From: Rhizosaccharibacter radicis
GTDB lineage: Bacteria; Pseudomonadota; Alphaproteobacteria; Acetobacterales; Acetobacteraceae
Length of the DNA stretch: 64,000 nucleotides
Assembly (NCBI GenBank): GCA_024508355.1
Contig: JAMZEJ010000010.1
Coordinates: 1 to 64,000 of the forward strand
Direction: 5' to 3'
Under the pieces are notes generated by a model that was not told where the DNA came from, did no database searches, and saw only the letters and a list, made by a program, of their open reading frames with translations. Both the position numbers and the translations under genes were made by a program. This document shows, in pieces, positions 51,358 to 60,343 of the stretch (the stretch's first letter is position 1; the number at the start of each line of letters is the position of its first letter).

Positions 51358-51939
51358 CTATAAGCCCAGTCTCGTCTTTATTTGTTCGCGGGATGCTTCG
51401 AGAATCAGGTTGGCCCTGTCGTCGTCCTCGAATGCTCGCGCCAATGCCATCGCCCCAACCATCTCGCTCAGTGTCGAGGATGCCATCAAAGCCGGCTCTG
51501 CGGCGCCGATCGCCTTGAAGGCCCGTTCCAGGCTTGCGCGGAACCCGTCGATCCCGGCCTCGAAGCGTCGCCGGGCTCCCGATGGCATACGAGGGACGCT
51601 GCCGGTCAAGCTCGGAAGCGGACAGCCCTCGCTGATGCCGCGCCGCGCTTCATCAGACAGGTAGTAGTCGATCAAGCTCCGCAGCCCGCCTCTCGGGTCA
51701 CCCGCATCGAGGTGATGGCTGACCAGAGCCGTGCAGTCTGCGAACATGCGATCCACCGCATGCGCCACAAGATCGTCCCGGCTGGGAAAGTGCGCATAGA
51801 AGCCGCCATGGGTCAGCCCCGCCTGCTTCATGAGAGCCGCCACGCCGATCCCATCGTGGCCGTGCTCGCGCATCGTTCCTGCCGCTTCCTCGAGGATGCG
51901 CGCCCGGGACTGAGCCTTGCGCTGGATGTGACCGCTCAC
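51358..51939 (-). CDS. TetR/AcrR-family transcriptional regulator
   Basis: This protein of about 193 residues has a TetR helix-turn-helix (RILEEAAGTMREHGHDGIGV, AALMKQAGLTHGGFYAHFPS) and a helical ligand domain (LRSLIDYYLSDEARRGISEG, CPLPSLTGSVPRMPSGARRR). The GTG at 51939 was chosen because GGAGG lies eight bases upstream and homology begins there. It is divergent from the SDR-led operon and an imperfect inverted repeat lies between them, so it probably represses that operon. Proteins of this subgroup often respond to electrophiles or reactive carbonyl compounds. Confidence 0.85.
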   Translation of the reverse strand: MSGHIQRKAQSRARILEEAAGTMREHGHDGIGVAALMKQAGLTHGGFYAHFPSRDDLVAHAVDRMFADCTALVSHHLDAGDPRGGLRSLIDYYLSDEARRGISEGCPLPSLTGSVPRMPSGARRRFEAGIDGFRASLERAFKAIGAAEPALMASSTLSEMVGAMALARAFEDDDRANLILEASREQIKTRLGL

Positions 51940-51992
51940 TGCTTTCCCTCCTGATCGTGGCCCGGCCTTCAGGCCGTTCCTTCGCACTAGAC

Positions 51993-52029
51993 ATATGATA
52001 CTCATCATCATATATGACGAGCATCATAT
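51993..52029. promoter_or_regulatory. Nested inverted repeat between the TetR gene and its divergent operon
   Basis: ATATGATACTC (51993-52003) and GAGCATCATAT (52019-52029) match as inverted arms at 10 of 11 positions across 15 bases that are themselves ATCATC/ATATGA-rich. The stretch is AT-rich, lies 50-90 bases from both start codons and is the likely TetR operator. Confidence 0.55.
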
Positions 52030-52079
52030 TTCTGGTTCGGCCGATGCGGTCGTGAACCGGCTGCGAGAGGAGTTCTTCG

Positions 52080-52889
52080 ATGTCGTCATCCAAAGGCACC
52101 GCCCTGATCACCGGCGCGTCCACCGGCATCGGCGCCGTTTATGCCGACCGCCTGGCGAGGCGCGGACATGACCTGATCCTCGTCGCCCGCGACGTGGCGC
52201 GGCTCGAGGCGCTGGCCGCGCGGCTGCGAGACAGTTCTGGTGTCCGGGTCGAGGTGCTCCCCGCCGACCTCGCCGACCGTGCGCAGCTGGCGCGGGTCGT
52301 CGATCGCGTCGCCACCGACGAGACGCTCGAACTGCTGGTCAACAACGCCGGCATCTCCCTCGAAGGCACGTTGATCGACACGCCGGAGGCCACGATCGAG
52401 CGTCTGCTCGACGTCAACGTCCGTGCGCCGGCCCTGCTCGCCGGCGCCGCCGTGCGAGCCTTCGCGGCACGCGGCCGGGGCGGGATCATCAACCTGTCGT
52501 CGGTGTTGGCGCTGGCGCCCGAAATGTTCGATGGCACGTACAGCGGCACCAAGGCCTTCGTGCTCAACCTCAGCCAGGGGCTCGCCAAGGAAGTGGGCGA
52601 CAAGGGCGTGCGGGTTCAGGCCGTGTTGCCCGGCGCCGTCCGCACCGAGATCTGGGCGCGTTCCGGCAAGGACGTCGATGCCTTCCCGGCCGATTGGGTG
52701 ATGGAGGCCGGCGATCTGGTCGATGCCGCGCTCCTGGGCTTCGATCGCGGCGAGACCGTGACCATCCCGCCGCTGGCCGACGAGGCGCAGTGGGAGGCGC
52801 TGCAGGCCGCCCGGGCAGCCCTCGGGCCTAACCTGTCCCGGCGCGAGGTGGCGCCGCGTTACCGCCAGACTGCCGCCACCCCCGTCTGA
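52080..52889 (+). CDS. Short-chain dehydrogenase/reductase (DltE-like)
   Basis: The 269-residue SDR has ALITGASTGIGAVYADRLAR, VARDVARLEALAARL after beta-2 (Arg/Asp, NADP preference likely), LLVNNAGISLEG, catalytic Ser in INLSSVLALAPEMFDGTYSG, and TYSGTKAFVLNLSQGL for Tyr/Lys. It lacks the C-terminal GG-D/G motif of FabG-like enzymes. It is the first gene of the TetR-linked operon. Confidence 0.85.
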   Translation: MSSSKGTALITGASTGIGAVYADRLARRGHDLILVARDVARLEALAARLRDSSGVRVEVLPADLADRAQLARVVDRVATDETLELLVNNAGISLEGTLIDTPEATIERLLDVNVRAPALLAGAAVRAFAARGRGGIINLSSVLALAPEMFDGTYSGTKAFVLNLSQGLAKEVGDKGVRVQAVLPGAVRTEIWARSGKDVDAFPADWVMEAGDLVDAALLGFDRGETVTIPPLADEAQWEALQAARAALGPNLSRREVAPRYRQTAATPV

Positions 52890-52900
52890 AGGCGAAGCCG

Positions 52901-53467
52901 ATGAGCGACGTGTCGTTGACCCGCTTTCCCCGCGTCGCTCTCGCCTCGGCCGTCAGCGCGCAGGACCGGGCAGAGGCGGTGGATTTCATCAACCGGGTCA
53001 ACTGGCTGTTCGAGACGTGGGAGGTCGACGCGATGGTGGAAGCGTTCCTGCCCGACGGGGTCGCCTACCATTTCCATGGCGTCATCCGTGGACGCCAGGA
53101 GATGCGCCGCTTCTTCGAGCAGGACTATCCCTATCTCGTTCCCGGCGTCAGCCGGCATGCCACCAATCCCATCGTCGACCGGGACGGCGATGGTGTATCG
53201 GTGCGCTACCACAACCTCCTCGTGCGCTACGCGGCGCCTGAGCTCGCACAGGAGCTTGCCGCCGGTGGCGTGCACGAGAGCGACGGCGATCTTCCCGGCC
53301 TGTGGATCTACTCGCCGATGCTCGACCGCCTGCGCCGCACGCCCGATGGCTGGCGCATCGCCGAACGCCATGTCGGCGGCTCGATGACAAACCGGCGTCT
53401 CGGGACAGGGTCGCGGGACCCGGTGGCCATGACATCATTCCTGCCGCATCCGGTCCCCGGGCGATGA
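52901..53467 (+). CDS. SnoaL-like (NTF2-fold) protein
   Basis: The 188-residue protein has the NTF2/SnoaL pattern: an N-terminal helix (VDFINRVNWLFETWEVDAMV), then EAFLPDGVAYHFHGVIRGRQ, FFEQDYPYLVPGVSRHATNP and a C-terminal sheet (RRTPDGWRIAERHVGGSMTN). Members are isomerases, hydrolases or small binding proteins. It starts 11 bases after the SDR and overlaps the next gene by four bases. Confidence 0.75.
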   Translation: MSDVSLTRFPRVALASAVSAQDRAEAVDFINRVNWLFETWEVDAMVEAFLPDGVAYHFHGVIRGRQEMRRFFEQDYPYLVPGVSRHATNPIVDRDGDGVSVRYHNLLVRYAAPELAQELAAGGVHESDGDLPGLWIYSPMLDRLRRTPDGWRIAERHVGGSMTNRRLGTGSRDPVAMTSFLPHPVPGR

Positions 53468-54159
53468 GCAGCGTCGATCAGGATACGGTGGCGCGTGTGC
53501 ATCACGCGTTCATCCGTCCGATGCTCGACACCGGCCGGATGCCAACCCGGGCGGCGGTGGCATCCGAAACAGGCACGTCCCTTGAAGTGCTGGACGATGC
53601 ATTGGCGGCGCTGGCCGGGATCCATGGCGTGGTGCTCGATCCGCATGACGGCGAGCCCTGGGTGATGCATCCCTTCTCGGCCGCACCCACCGCTACCTGG
53701 GTCGAGCACGGCGATCAGGGATGGTGGGCACCGTGTCCGTGGTGCGCCTTCGGGATCGCGGGGTTGAAGAACGGCCACGCGACGATCCACACGCGGTTGG
53801 GGGGCGAGCGAGAGCCGGTCGTCGTTCACGTTCAGGACGGCCGTGTGCTCGAAGACGACCTTGTCGTTCACTTCGCGGTGCCACCGCGCGATGCCTGGAA
53901 CAACGTCCATCGCTTCTGCGCCAGCGTGTTGTTGTTCCGAAACCGCAACGCTGTAAGCGCTTGGTGCGTGCGCCACGGGATTGCCGAGGGCGGCACGATG
54001 CCGGTGCAGCAGGCCTGGGAGCTGGGCCGAGACTGGTACGCCCGTCATGCCGACCCAGACTGGCGCAAATGGAGCGCTGTTCAGGCCGCGGGCATCTTCA
54101 ATCATGTCGGCCTGACCACGCCGTTCTGGCACATCCCGGCCGCCGACCAACCTTTCTGA
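53464..54159 (+). CDS. Organomercurial-lyase (MerB)-like protein lacking the catalytic Asp
   Basis: The 231-residue protein matches MerB along its length: an N-terminal winged helix (MPTRAAVASETGTSLEVLDD), then CPWCAFGIAG where MerB has AWCALDTL, RFCASVLLF where MerB has SFCCHVHFF, and a final AWELGRDW helix. Both catalytic cysteines are present (Cys94 and Cys152), but the third catalytic residue Asp99 of MerB is Gly97 here. No merA, merT or merR gene is nearby. It may therefore act on something other than Hg-carbon bonds. Its start overlaps the SnoaL-like gene (ATGA). Confidence 0.75.
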   Translation: MSSVDQDTVARVHHAFIRPMLDTGRMPTRAAVASETGTSLEVLDDALAALAGIHGVVLDPHDGEPWVMHPFSAAPTATWVEHGDQGWWAPCPWCAFGIAGLKNGHATIHTRLGGEREPVVVHVQDGRVLEDDLVVHFAVPPRDAWNNVHRFCASVLLFRNRNAVSAWCVRHGIAEGGTMPVQQAWELGRDWYARHADPDWRKWSAVQAAGIFNHVGLTTPFWHIPAADQPF

Positions 54160-54170
54160 AAGCTGGTAGC

Positions 54171-55532
54171 ATGGAGCAAGAAGAGGGCCACCTGGTGGCC
54201 GACGCCGATGCGCGCGCGGCTGCTTATCTGCGCGGGATCGAGACCCGTCGCGTCTTCCCCGATAGTGACGCGTTGCGGGCGCTCGAGCGGCTGGACGAGC
54301 CGCTGCCGCCCGTTGGCCTGCCGGCCATGGATACCCTGGCGCTTCTCGATGAGATCGGTTCCCCCGCCACCGTCGCTTCCAACGGCCCGCGCTACTTCGG
54401 ATTCGTGGTCGGCGCGGCGCTTCCAGCGGCGGCCGCGGCAGACCGCCTGATGCTGGCATGGGACCAGGGAGCGGCGCTCGCAATGGCCGCGCCGGGGGTC
54501 GCCAGGTTCGAGCAGGTCGCCGGCCGCTGGATGCTCGACATCCTCGATCTGCCCCGGGGCAGCGCGGTCGGCTTTGGCACCTCGGCCACCGCGTGCAGCC
54601 TCGGCATCCTTGCCGCCGCTCGCGACGCTTTGCTGGGACGGACCGGATGGGACGTCGGCAGCCAGGGATTGTTCGGTGCGCCGGAGGTCCGCGTGGTGGT
54701 GCCGGCCACCGTTCACGTCACCATCTCCAAGGCGCTGCGGGTGCTGGGCTTCGGCGCCGACCGCATCCTGCGTGCTCCGGTCGATGCGCAGGGCCGGATC
54801 GATCCCGATCGGCTGCCGCCACTCGATGGACGCACGATCCTCGTGCTGCAGGCCGGCGAGGTGAACACCGGCGAGTTCGACCGCTTCGACGTGCTGGTTC
54901 CCCGCGCCCGCGCGGCCGGTGCCTGGGTGCACGTGGATGGCGCCTTCGGTCTGTGGGCGCGTGCTTCCGCGCATCGCGACCGCACCGCGGGCGTCGAGGG
55001 TGCCGATAGCTGGACCGTGGACGGCCACAAGTGGCTCAACACCCCCTACGATTGTTCGATGGCGATCTGCCGCGATCCCGACGCCCTCGCCCGGGCGCTG
55101 AACAGCGACGCCGCCTACGCCACCGGATCTCGGGAAGCACAGAAGAACCTGACGCTGGAATTCTCGCGTCGGGGTCGCGGCGTGACGGTCTGGGCGGCGC
55201 TGCGGACGCTCGGTCGCGACGGGGTGGCGGGGTTGGTGGAGCGGCATTGTGCGCAGGCGCAGCATCTGGCGGCGCGGCTGCGGGACGCCGGCTTCAACGT
55301 GCTGAACCGCGTGGTGTTGAACCAGGTCGTGGTGCGCGGCCGCGACGACGCGGAAACCCTGGCGGTGCGGCTCGGTGCCGAGCAGTCCGGCGAGGTCTGG
55401 TTCGGGCCCACCGTCTGGGCCGGCAAGCCGGCCTTCCGCCTGAGCATCTCGTCCTGGCGCACCACGGACGCCGACATCGACCGCCTCGTCGATGTGCTGG
55501 TGCGGGCCAGGGAAGCGCACCGGGCCGGGTGA
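54171..55532 (+). CDS. PLP-dependent decarboxylase (group II, aromatic/glutamate decarboxylase-like)
   Basis: The 453-residue protein has the fold-type I decarboxylase blocks: NGPRYFGFVVGAALPAAAAA, VGFGTSATACSLGILAAARD (cofactor phosphate binding), VHVDGAFGLWA (the Asp that contacts the pyridine nitrogen), and SWTVDGHKWLNTPYDC with the Schiff-base lysine. It likely decarboxylates an amino acid or catalyses a related PLP reaction; substrate loops are not informative by eye. The ATG at 54171 follows the MerB-like gene by 11 bases. Confidence 0.83.
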   Translation: MEQEEGHLVADADARAAAYLRGIETRRVFPDSDALRALERLDEPLPPVGLPAMDTLALLDEIGSPATVASNGPRYFGFVVGAALPAAAAADRLMLAWDQGAALAMAAPGVARFEQVAGRWMLDILDLPRGSAVGFGTSATACSLGILAAARDALLGRTGWDVGSQGLFGAPEVRVVVPATVHVTISKALRVLGFGADRILRAPVDAQGRIDPDRLPPLDGRTILVLQAGEVNTGEFDRFDVLVPRARAAGAWVHVDGAFGLWARASAHRDRTAGVEGADSWTVDGHKWLNTPYDCSMAICRDPDALARALNSDAAYATGSREAQKNLTLEFSRRGRGVTVWAALRTLGRDGVAGLVERHCAQAQHLAARLRDAGFNVLNRVVLNQVVVRGRDDAETLAVRLGAEQSGEVWFGPTVWAGKPAFRLSISSWRTTDADIDRLVDVLVRAREAHRAG

Positions 55533-55597
55533 CCCACGACCGGACCGGCAGGACACGCGCCGGGGTTCCGGCATGCGGACAACAGGAAAAAATCGAC

Positions 55598-56068
55598 ATG
55601 GCGGACACACCGCTCGTTCCGGAAGGCTTCGCCTTCGCCGGCACCTTCCTGCAGATCGTGGCACCGGCCGCGTTGTCCGGCGGCGCGTGCGGGGTCATGC
55701 GGATGACGATGCCGCCCGGAAACGCGACCCCCGTGCACCAGCATCGCGACCAGACGGAAAGCATCTACGTGCTGTCCGGGATTGTCCGGCTTGAGACCGC
55801 CGGGCTGACCCGCGTGCTCGGTCCGGGTGAGGCAGGGGTGTTGCCCCGGCACCAGCCGCATCGTCTATCGAACGGCGGTGCCGAGGAAGCCTCGGTGCTG
55901 GTGATCAGCGTGCCTGGCTCGTTCGAGAAGTTCGTTCTGGCGGCCGGAAGACCGATCGCCGCCGATGGCGATGTGGCCATGACCGAGGCGGACGCGACCC
56001 GTCTTGGCGCCGCGGCTGCCGCCCACGGCATCTCCTTCCTGCCGGAGGACGTCCTTGCCGCGCGGTGA
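55598..56068 (+). CDS. Cupin-domain protein
   Basis: This 156-residue protein has the cupin motif 1 (PPGNATPVHQHRDQTESIYV: H-x-H then E) and motif 2 (GEAGVLPRHQPHRLSNGG: G-x-x-x-x-P and H). It probably binds a metal and may be a small dioxygenase, isomerase or sensor. It is the last gene of the TetR-linked operon; the next reading frame (efflux adaptor) overlaps or abuts its end. Confidence 0.8.
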   Translation: MADTPLVPEGFAFAGTFLQIVAPAALSGGACGVMRMTMPPGNATPVHQHRDQTESIYVLSGIVRLETAGLTRVLGPGEAGVLPRHQPHRLSNGGAEEASVLVISVPGSFEKFVLAAGRPIAADGDVAMTEADATRLGAAAAAHGISFLPEDVLAAR

Positions 56069-57224
56069 CCGCGCGGCACCGCCCGCTTCGGGGGGACGGG
56101 GGCCACGTCCTGGCGGTGCCGCGCCGCGCGGCGCGAGATGCCGCCCGGCGGCCATCATCCTCGCCGGCGTCGCTGCCTGCAGCCTCGCCGCCTGCAAGCA
56201 GCGGCAGGATCCCGGACCGGATCCTCGTCTTGCCGACCGGGTGGTGGCCGTGGAACGGGTCGCGGCGGGCGGTACGATCGGGCACGACTACACCGGCGTC
56301 GTCCAGGCACGGGTGGAGAGCGATCTCGGCTTCCGGGTGCCTGGCAAGGTGACGGAACGCCTGGTCGACACCGGACAGGTCGTGACGCGCGGCCAGCCGC
56401 TGATGCGGATCGATCCGACCGACTACGAGCACGCCCTGATCGCTCAGAATGGCAACGTGGCGGCGGCACGGGCGCGCTGGATCCAGACCGCCGCCGACGA
56501 GCGCCGCGACCGCGGCCTCGTGGCCTCCGGCGCCATCTCGCGCTCGACCTACGATCAGGTGAAGGCCGCCGCGGACGCCGCGAGGGCGATCCTGGACGCG
56601 GCGGAGGCGCAGCAGCGGGTCGCGCGTAACCAGGAGGATTACGCGCTATTGCTCGCCGATAGCGACGGCACCGTGATGCAGACCCTGGTCGAGCCCGGCC
56701 AGGTGGTCGCGGCGGGCCAGACGGTGCTCCGGCTCGCGCATGCCGGCCCGCGCGAGGCCGTGATCGACCTTCCGGAAACGATCCGGCCAGCCCCCGGCTC
56801 GACCGCCGAGGCAATGCTGTATGGCGGACGGCTTCGCGTGATGGCCCGGCTGCGTCAGCTATCGGACAGCGCGGATCCACGCACGCGGACCTTCGAGGCG
56901 CGCTTCGTCATGACCGGTCCGGGCGCCGCCGCGCCGCTCGGGGCCACCGTCACCGTGGCCCTCCCGGGAGGGCCGGGCGAGGCGCCGACGAGCGTGCCAC
57001 TCGATGCCGTGGACGACGAGGGACACGGACCGGGTGTCTGGGTCGTCGACGAGCGGACCTCCCGCGTCGCCTACCGCCCCGTGCAGGTGCTGGGCTTCGG
57101 GGAGGAAACAGCCGAGATCGGCCACGGCCTGCATCGTGGCGACCTGATCGTCGCGACGGGCGGACACGAGCTCCATGACGGGGAACGGGTCCGGCCAACC
57201 AGGGTCGGGGCGACCATGCAATGA
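56055..57224 (+). CDS. RND efflux periplasmic adaptor (membrane fusion lipoprotein)
   Basis: The protein has a lipoprotein signal (AAIILAGVAACSLAAC, lipid-attached Cys) and the adaptor domains: VQARVESDLGFRVPGKVTER, then LVDTGQVVTRGQPLMRIDPT, a helical hairpin (about 100 residues), the second lipoyl half DSDGTVMQTLVEPGQVVAAG, and a beta-barrel. The start is uncertain: a TTG at 56055 or an ATG at 56004 inside the cupin gene are possible, and the leader is unusually long and basic. It overlaps the RND gene by four bases. It joins inner and outer membrane components. Confidence 0.85.
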   Translation: MPRGDRAAPPASGGRGPRPGGAAPRGARCRPAAIILAGVAACSLAACKQRQDPGPDPRLADRVVAVERVAAGGTIGHDYTGVVQARVESDLGFRVPGKVTERLVDTGQVVTRGQPLMRIDPTDYEHALIAQNGNVAAARARWIQTAADERRDRGLVASGAISRSTYDQVKAAADAARAILDAAEAQQRVARNQEDYALLLADSDGTVMQTLVEPGQVVAAGQTVLRLAHAGPREAVIDLPETIRPAPGSTAEAMLYGGRLRVMARLRQLSDSADPRTRTFEARFVMTGPGAAAPLGATVTVALPGGPGEAPTSVPLDAVDDEGHGPGVWVVDERTSRVAYRPVQVLGFGEETAEIGHGLHRGDLIVATGGHELHDGERVRPTRVGATMQ

Positions 57225-60200
57225 GCGGCTTCAACCTGTCGGCCTTCGCGGTGCGGGAGCGGGCGATCACGCTGTTCCTCATCGTGTCGCTGGCCGCGGT
57301 CGGCGTCTTCTCCTACCTCAGCCTCGGCCGTGCCGAGGATCCGCCCTTCACGGTGAAGACCTTCACGGTGATCGCCACGTGGCCCGGCGCCACCGCGCAG
57401 GAGATGCAGGACCTGGTCGCCGACCCGCTGGAGAAGCGGATGCAGGAACTGCGGTGGTACGACAGGGTGGAAACCTTCACCCGCCCCGGTCTCGCCGCGC
57501 TTTCCGTCACGCTGAAGGACACCATCCCCCCGCGGGACGTGCCGGAACAGTTCTACCAGGCCCGCAAGAAGATCGGCGACAGCGCGCACGCCCTGCCGGC
57601 CGGCGTGCAGGGCCCGTTCATCAACGACGAGTATGCCGACGTCGACTTCGCCGTCTACGCCCTGGAAGGCCACGGGCTGCCGGAGCGCGAGCTGGTGCGG
57701 GTGGCGGAAACCGTTCGCCAGCGCCTTCTGCACGTCCCGGGCGTCAAGAAGGTGGACATCATGGGCGAGCGTCCGGAGCGGGTGTTCGTCGAGTTCGACT
57801 ATGCCCGTCTTGCCACGCTGGGCGTGGCTCCGGCCGACGTGTTCGCGGCGCTGTCGCGGCAGAACACGGTCACGGCCGCCGGCTCCATCGACACCAGGGG
57901 CCCGCAGATGTTCCTGCGCCTGGACGGCGCGCTCGACGGGCTCGACAAGATCCGCAACACCCCGATCGTCTCCGGCGGCCGTTCCCTGCGGCTGGCCGAC
58001 GTGGCCACGGTGCATCGCGGCTATGAGGATCCGCCCACCCTGCTCGTACGCCGGGGCAAATCCCCGGCATTGGCGCTGAACGTCGTCATGACGGAAGGCT
58101 GGAACGGGCTGAAGCTCGGCCGCTCGCTTGATGCGGAAGAAACCCAGCTGCGCGCCTCGCTGCCGGTGGGCATCACGCTGACCAAGGTGATCAACCAGGC
58201 GGCCGTCATCGGCGACGCCATCCACGAGTTCATGGTCAAGTTCTTCGTGGCGCTGGCCATCGTGCTCGGCGTCAGCCTGTTCACGCTCGGCTGGCGGGTG
58301 GGCATCGTCGTCGCGGCCGCGGTACCTCTGACGCTGGCGATCGTGCTCGCGGTCATGTTGTTCACCGGTCGCGAGCTGGACCGCATCACCCTCGGCGCGC
58401 TGATCATCTCGCTCGGACTGCTGGTGGACGACGCCATCATCGCCATCGAGATCATGGTGGTGCGGCTCGAGCAGGGAGCCGAGCGCCTCGCCGCCGCATC
58501 CTACGCCTGGAGCCACACCGCCGCGCCGATGCTGGCCGGGACATTGGTGACGATCGCAGGGTTCCTTCCCGTCGGCTTCGCCCGCAGCACGGCCGGCGAA
58601 TATGCCGGCAACATCTTCTGGGTCGTCGGCTTCGCCCTGATCACCTCGTGGATCGTGGCCGTGTTCTTCACGCCTTACCTCGGCGTGAAGCTGCTGCCCG
58701 AGATCAGGCGGATCGAGGGCGCCTCGCACGGCGCACTCTACGCCACCCCGGCCTATCAGCGCCTGCGCCGCGTCATCGGCTGGTCGGTACGGCACAAGTT
58801 CCTGGTGGCCGGCCTGGTGGTGATGTTGTTCATCGTCTCGGTGCCGGGCCTGGGGCTGGTGAAGCAGCAATTCTTTCCAGCGTCCGACCGGACCGAGTTG
58901 CTGGTCGAGGTGCAGATGCCCGAGGGCACCAGCATCGAGGCGACGGCCAAGGTGACGGAACGCATCGATGCATGGCTGCGCACACAGCCTGAGGCTCGGA
59001 TCGTGACCAGCTTCGTCGGAGGCGGTGCGCCGCGCTTCTTCCTGGCCTACAATCCTGAGCTGCCCGATCCGTCCTTCAGCAAGACGGTCGTGGTCACGCC
59101 CGACGACGACGCTCGCGATCGGCTGCAGCAGCACCTGCGCCAGCGCGTCGCCGACGGCCTGGCCCCGGAAGCGCGCATCCGGGTGACGCAGTTCGTGTTC
59201 GGACCCTACTCGCACTTCCCCGTCATGATGCGGGTGATGGGTCCCGATCCCGAGATGCTCCGGCGGATCGCAGCCGAGGTCGCGGCCATCGCGCGGGCGA
59301 ACCCGCATACGCGGCAGGTCAACACCGACTGGGGCGAACGCGTGCCGACCGCGCATTTCGTGCTGGATCAGAACCGGCTGCAGCTGATCGGCCTGTCACC
59401 GGAGGAGGCCGCGACGCAGCTGCAATTCCTGCTGACCGGCGTGCCGGTGACGCAGTTGCGCGAGGACGTTCGCACGGTCGAGCTGGTCGCGCGCAGCGCC
59501 GGCGCGACCCGGCTCGACCCGGCCCGGCTGAAGGATCTGGTCCTCACCAACCGCGACGGTGTCCTGGTCCCGCTGAGCCAGATCGGCCACGTTGAGATCC
59601 GCCCCGAGGATCCGATCCTGCGCCGCAGGAACAGGATCCCGACCATCACCGTGCAGAGCGACATCGACGCGGCCTCGCAGCCGCCGCAGGTGTCGACGGA
59701 GATCATGCAGGCACTGGCGCCGGTCGTGACGAGGCTGCCGGACGGATACCGGATCGAGATGGGTGGCAACATCGAGGAAGCCGCCAAGGCCAACGGCGCC
59801 CTGGCGCCGATCCTGCCGGTGATGCTCCTCGTCACCCTGCTGATCCTCGTGGTCCAGGTCCGCTCCCTGGCCGCCATGGCGATGGTGGCGCTCACCGCGC
59901 CGCTCGGCCTGATCGGCACCGTGCCGACGCTGCTCCTGTTCGGGCAGCCGTTCGGCTTCAACGCCATCCTGGGTCTGATCGGGCTCGCCGGGATCATCAT
60001 GCGCAACACGCTGATCCTGATCGGACAGATCCACGACAACGAGAAGAACGGCCTGTCGCCCTTCGAGGCGGTCGTGGAGGCCACCGTGCAGCGCGCCCGG
60101 CCGGTGGTGCTGACCGCCGTCGCCGCCGTGCTGGCCTTCGCGGAGCTGACCAGCTCGGTGTTCTGGGGCTCGATGGCCTTCGTCCTGGTCGGGGGAACGC

Positions 60201-60343
60201 TGGTCGGCACGCTGCTCGTGCTGGTGTTCCTGCCGGCGCTCTATGCCATCTGGTTCCGGGTCGAAGCGCCCGGAGGAGGACGGCGCCGCGGCGAAAGGAA
60301 CGCGCGGCCCAAAAGCCCACGGCCGACCGAGGTCCGCGCATGA
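57221..60343 (+). CDS. RND-family efflux transporter, inner membrane subunit
   Basis: The 1040-residue proton-driven pump has the N-terminal TM1 (ITLFLIVSLAAVGVFSYLSL), two periplasmic porter loops, TM4 with the paired Asp of the proton path (SLGLLVDDAIIAIEIMVVRL), and the C-terminal membrane block (GLIGLAGIIMRNTLILIGQI). Length is normal for AcrB/MexB-type transporters. Porter loops (FPASDRTELLVEVQMPEGTS) resemble the subgroup often paired with NodT-type outer membrane proteins. It starts inside the adaptor stop (ATGA) and overlaps the outer membrane gene likewise. Confidence 0.95.
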   Translation: MSGFNLSAFAVRERAITLFLIVSLAAVGVFSYLSLGRAEDPPFTVKTFTVIATWPGATAQEMQDLVADPLEKRMQELRWYDRVETFTRPGLAALSVTLKDTIPPRDVPEQFYQARKKIGDSAHALPAGVQGPFINDEYADVDFAVYALEGHGLPERELVRVAETVRQRLLHVPGVKKVDIMGERPERVFVEFDYARLATLGVAPADVFAALSRQNTVTAAGSIDTRGPQMFLRLDGALDGLDKIRNTPIVSGGRSLRLADVATVHRGYEDPPTLLVRRGKSPALALNVVMTEGWNGLKLGRSLDAEETQLRASLPVGITLTKVINQAAVIGDAIHEFMVKFFVALAIVLGVSLFTLGWRVGIVVAAAVPLTLAIVLAVMLFTGRELDRITLGALIISLGLLVDDAIIAIEIMVVRLEQGAERLAAASYAWSHTAAPMLAGTLVTIAGFLPVGFARSTAGEYAGNIFWVVGFALITSWIVAVFFTPYLGVKLLPEIRRIEGASHGALYATPAYQRLRRVIGWSVRHKFLVAGLVVMLFIVSVPGLGLVKQQFFPASDRTELLVEVQMPEGTSIEATAKVTERIDAWLRTQPEARIVTSFVGGGAPRFFLAYNPELPDPSFSKTVVVTPDDDARDRLQQHLRQRVADGLAPEARIRVTQFVFGPYSHFPVMMRVMGPDPEMLRRIAAEVAAIARANPHTRQVNTDWGERVPTAHFVLDQNRLQLIGLSPEEAATQLQFLLTGVPVTQLREDVRTVELVARSAGATRLDPARLKDLVLTNRDGVLVPLSQIGHVEIRPEDPILRRRNRIPTITVQSDIDAASQPPQVSTEIMQALAPVVTRLPDGYRIEMGGNIEEAAKANGALAPILPVMLLVTLLILVVQVRSLAAMAMVALTAPLGLIGTVPTLLLFGQPFGFNAILGLIGLAGIIMRNTLILIGQIHDNEKNGLSPFEAVVEATVQRARPVVLTAVAAVLAFAELTSSVFWGSMAFVLVGGTLVGTLLVLVFLPALYAIWFRVEAPGGGRRRGERNARPKSPRPTEVRA

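Noticed and set aside
53464-54159. Annotation as a functional mercury-resistance merB
   Set aside because: The catalytic Asp is Gly and no other mer gene is nearby, so a resistance role is not supported.
57071-59356. 761-residue minus-strand frame opposite the RND pump gene
   Set aside because: It is rich in Arg, Gly, His and Asp without domains; the RND protein on the plus strand is full length with its paired Asp residues.
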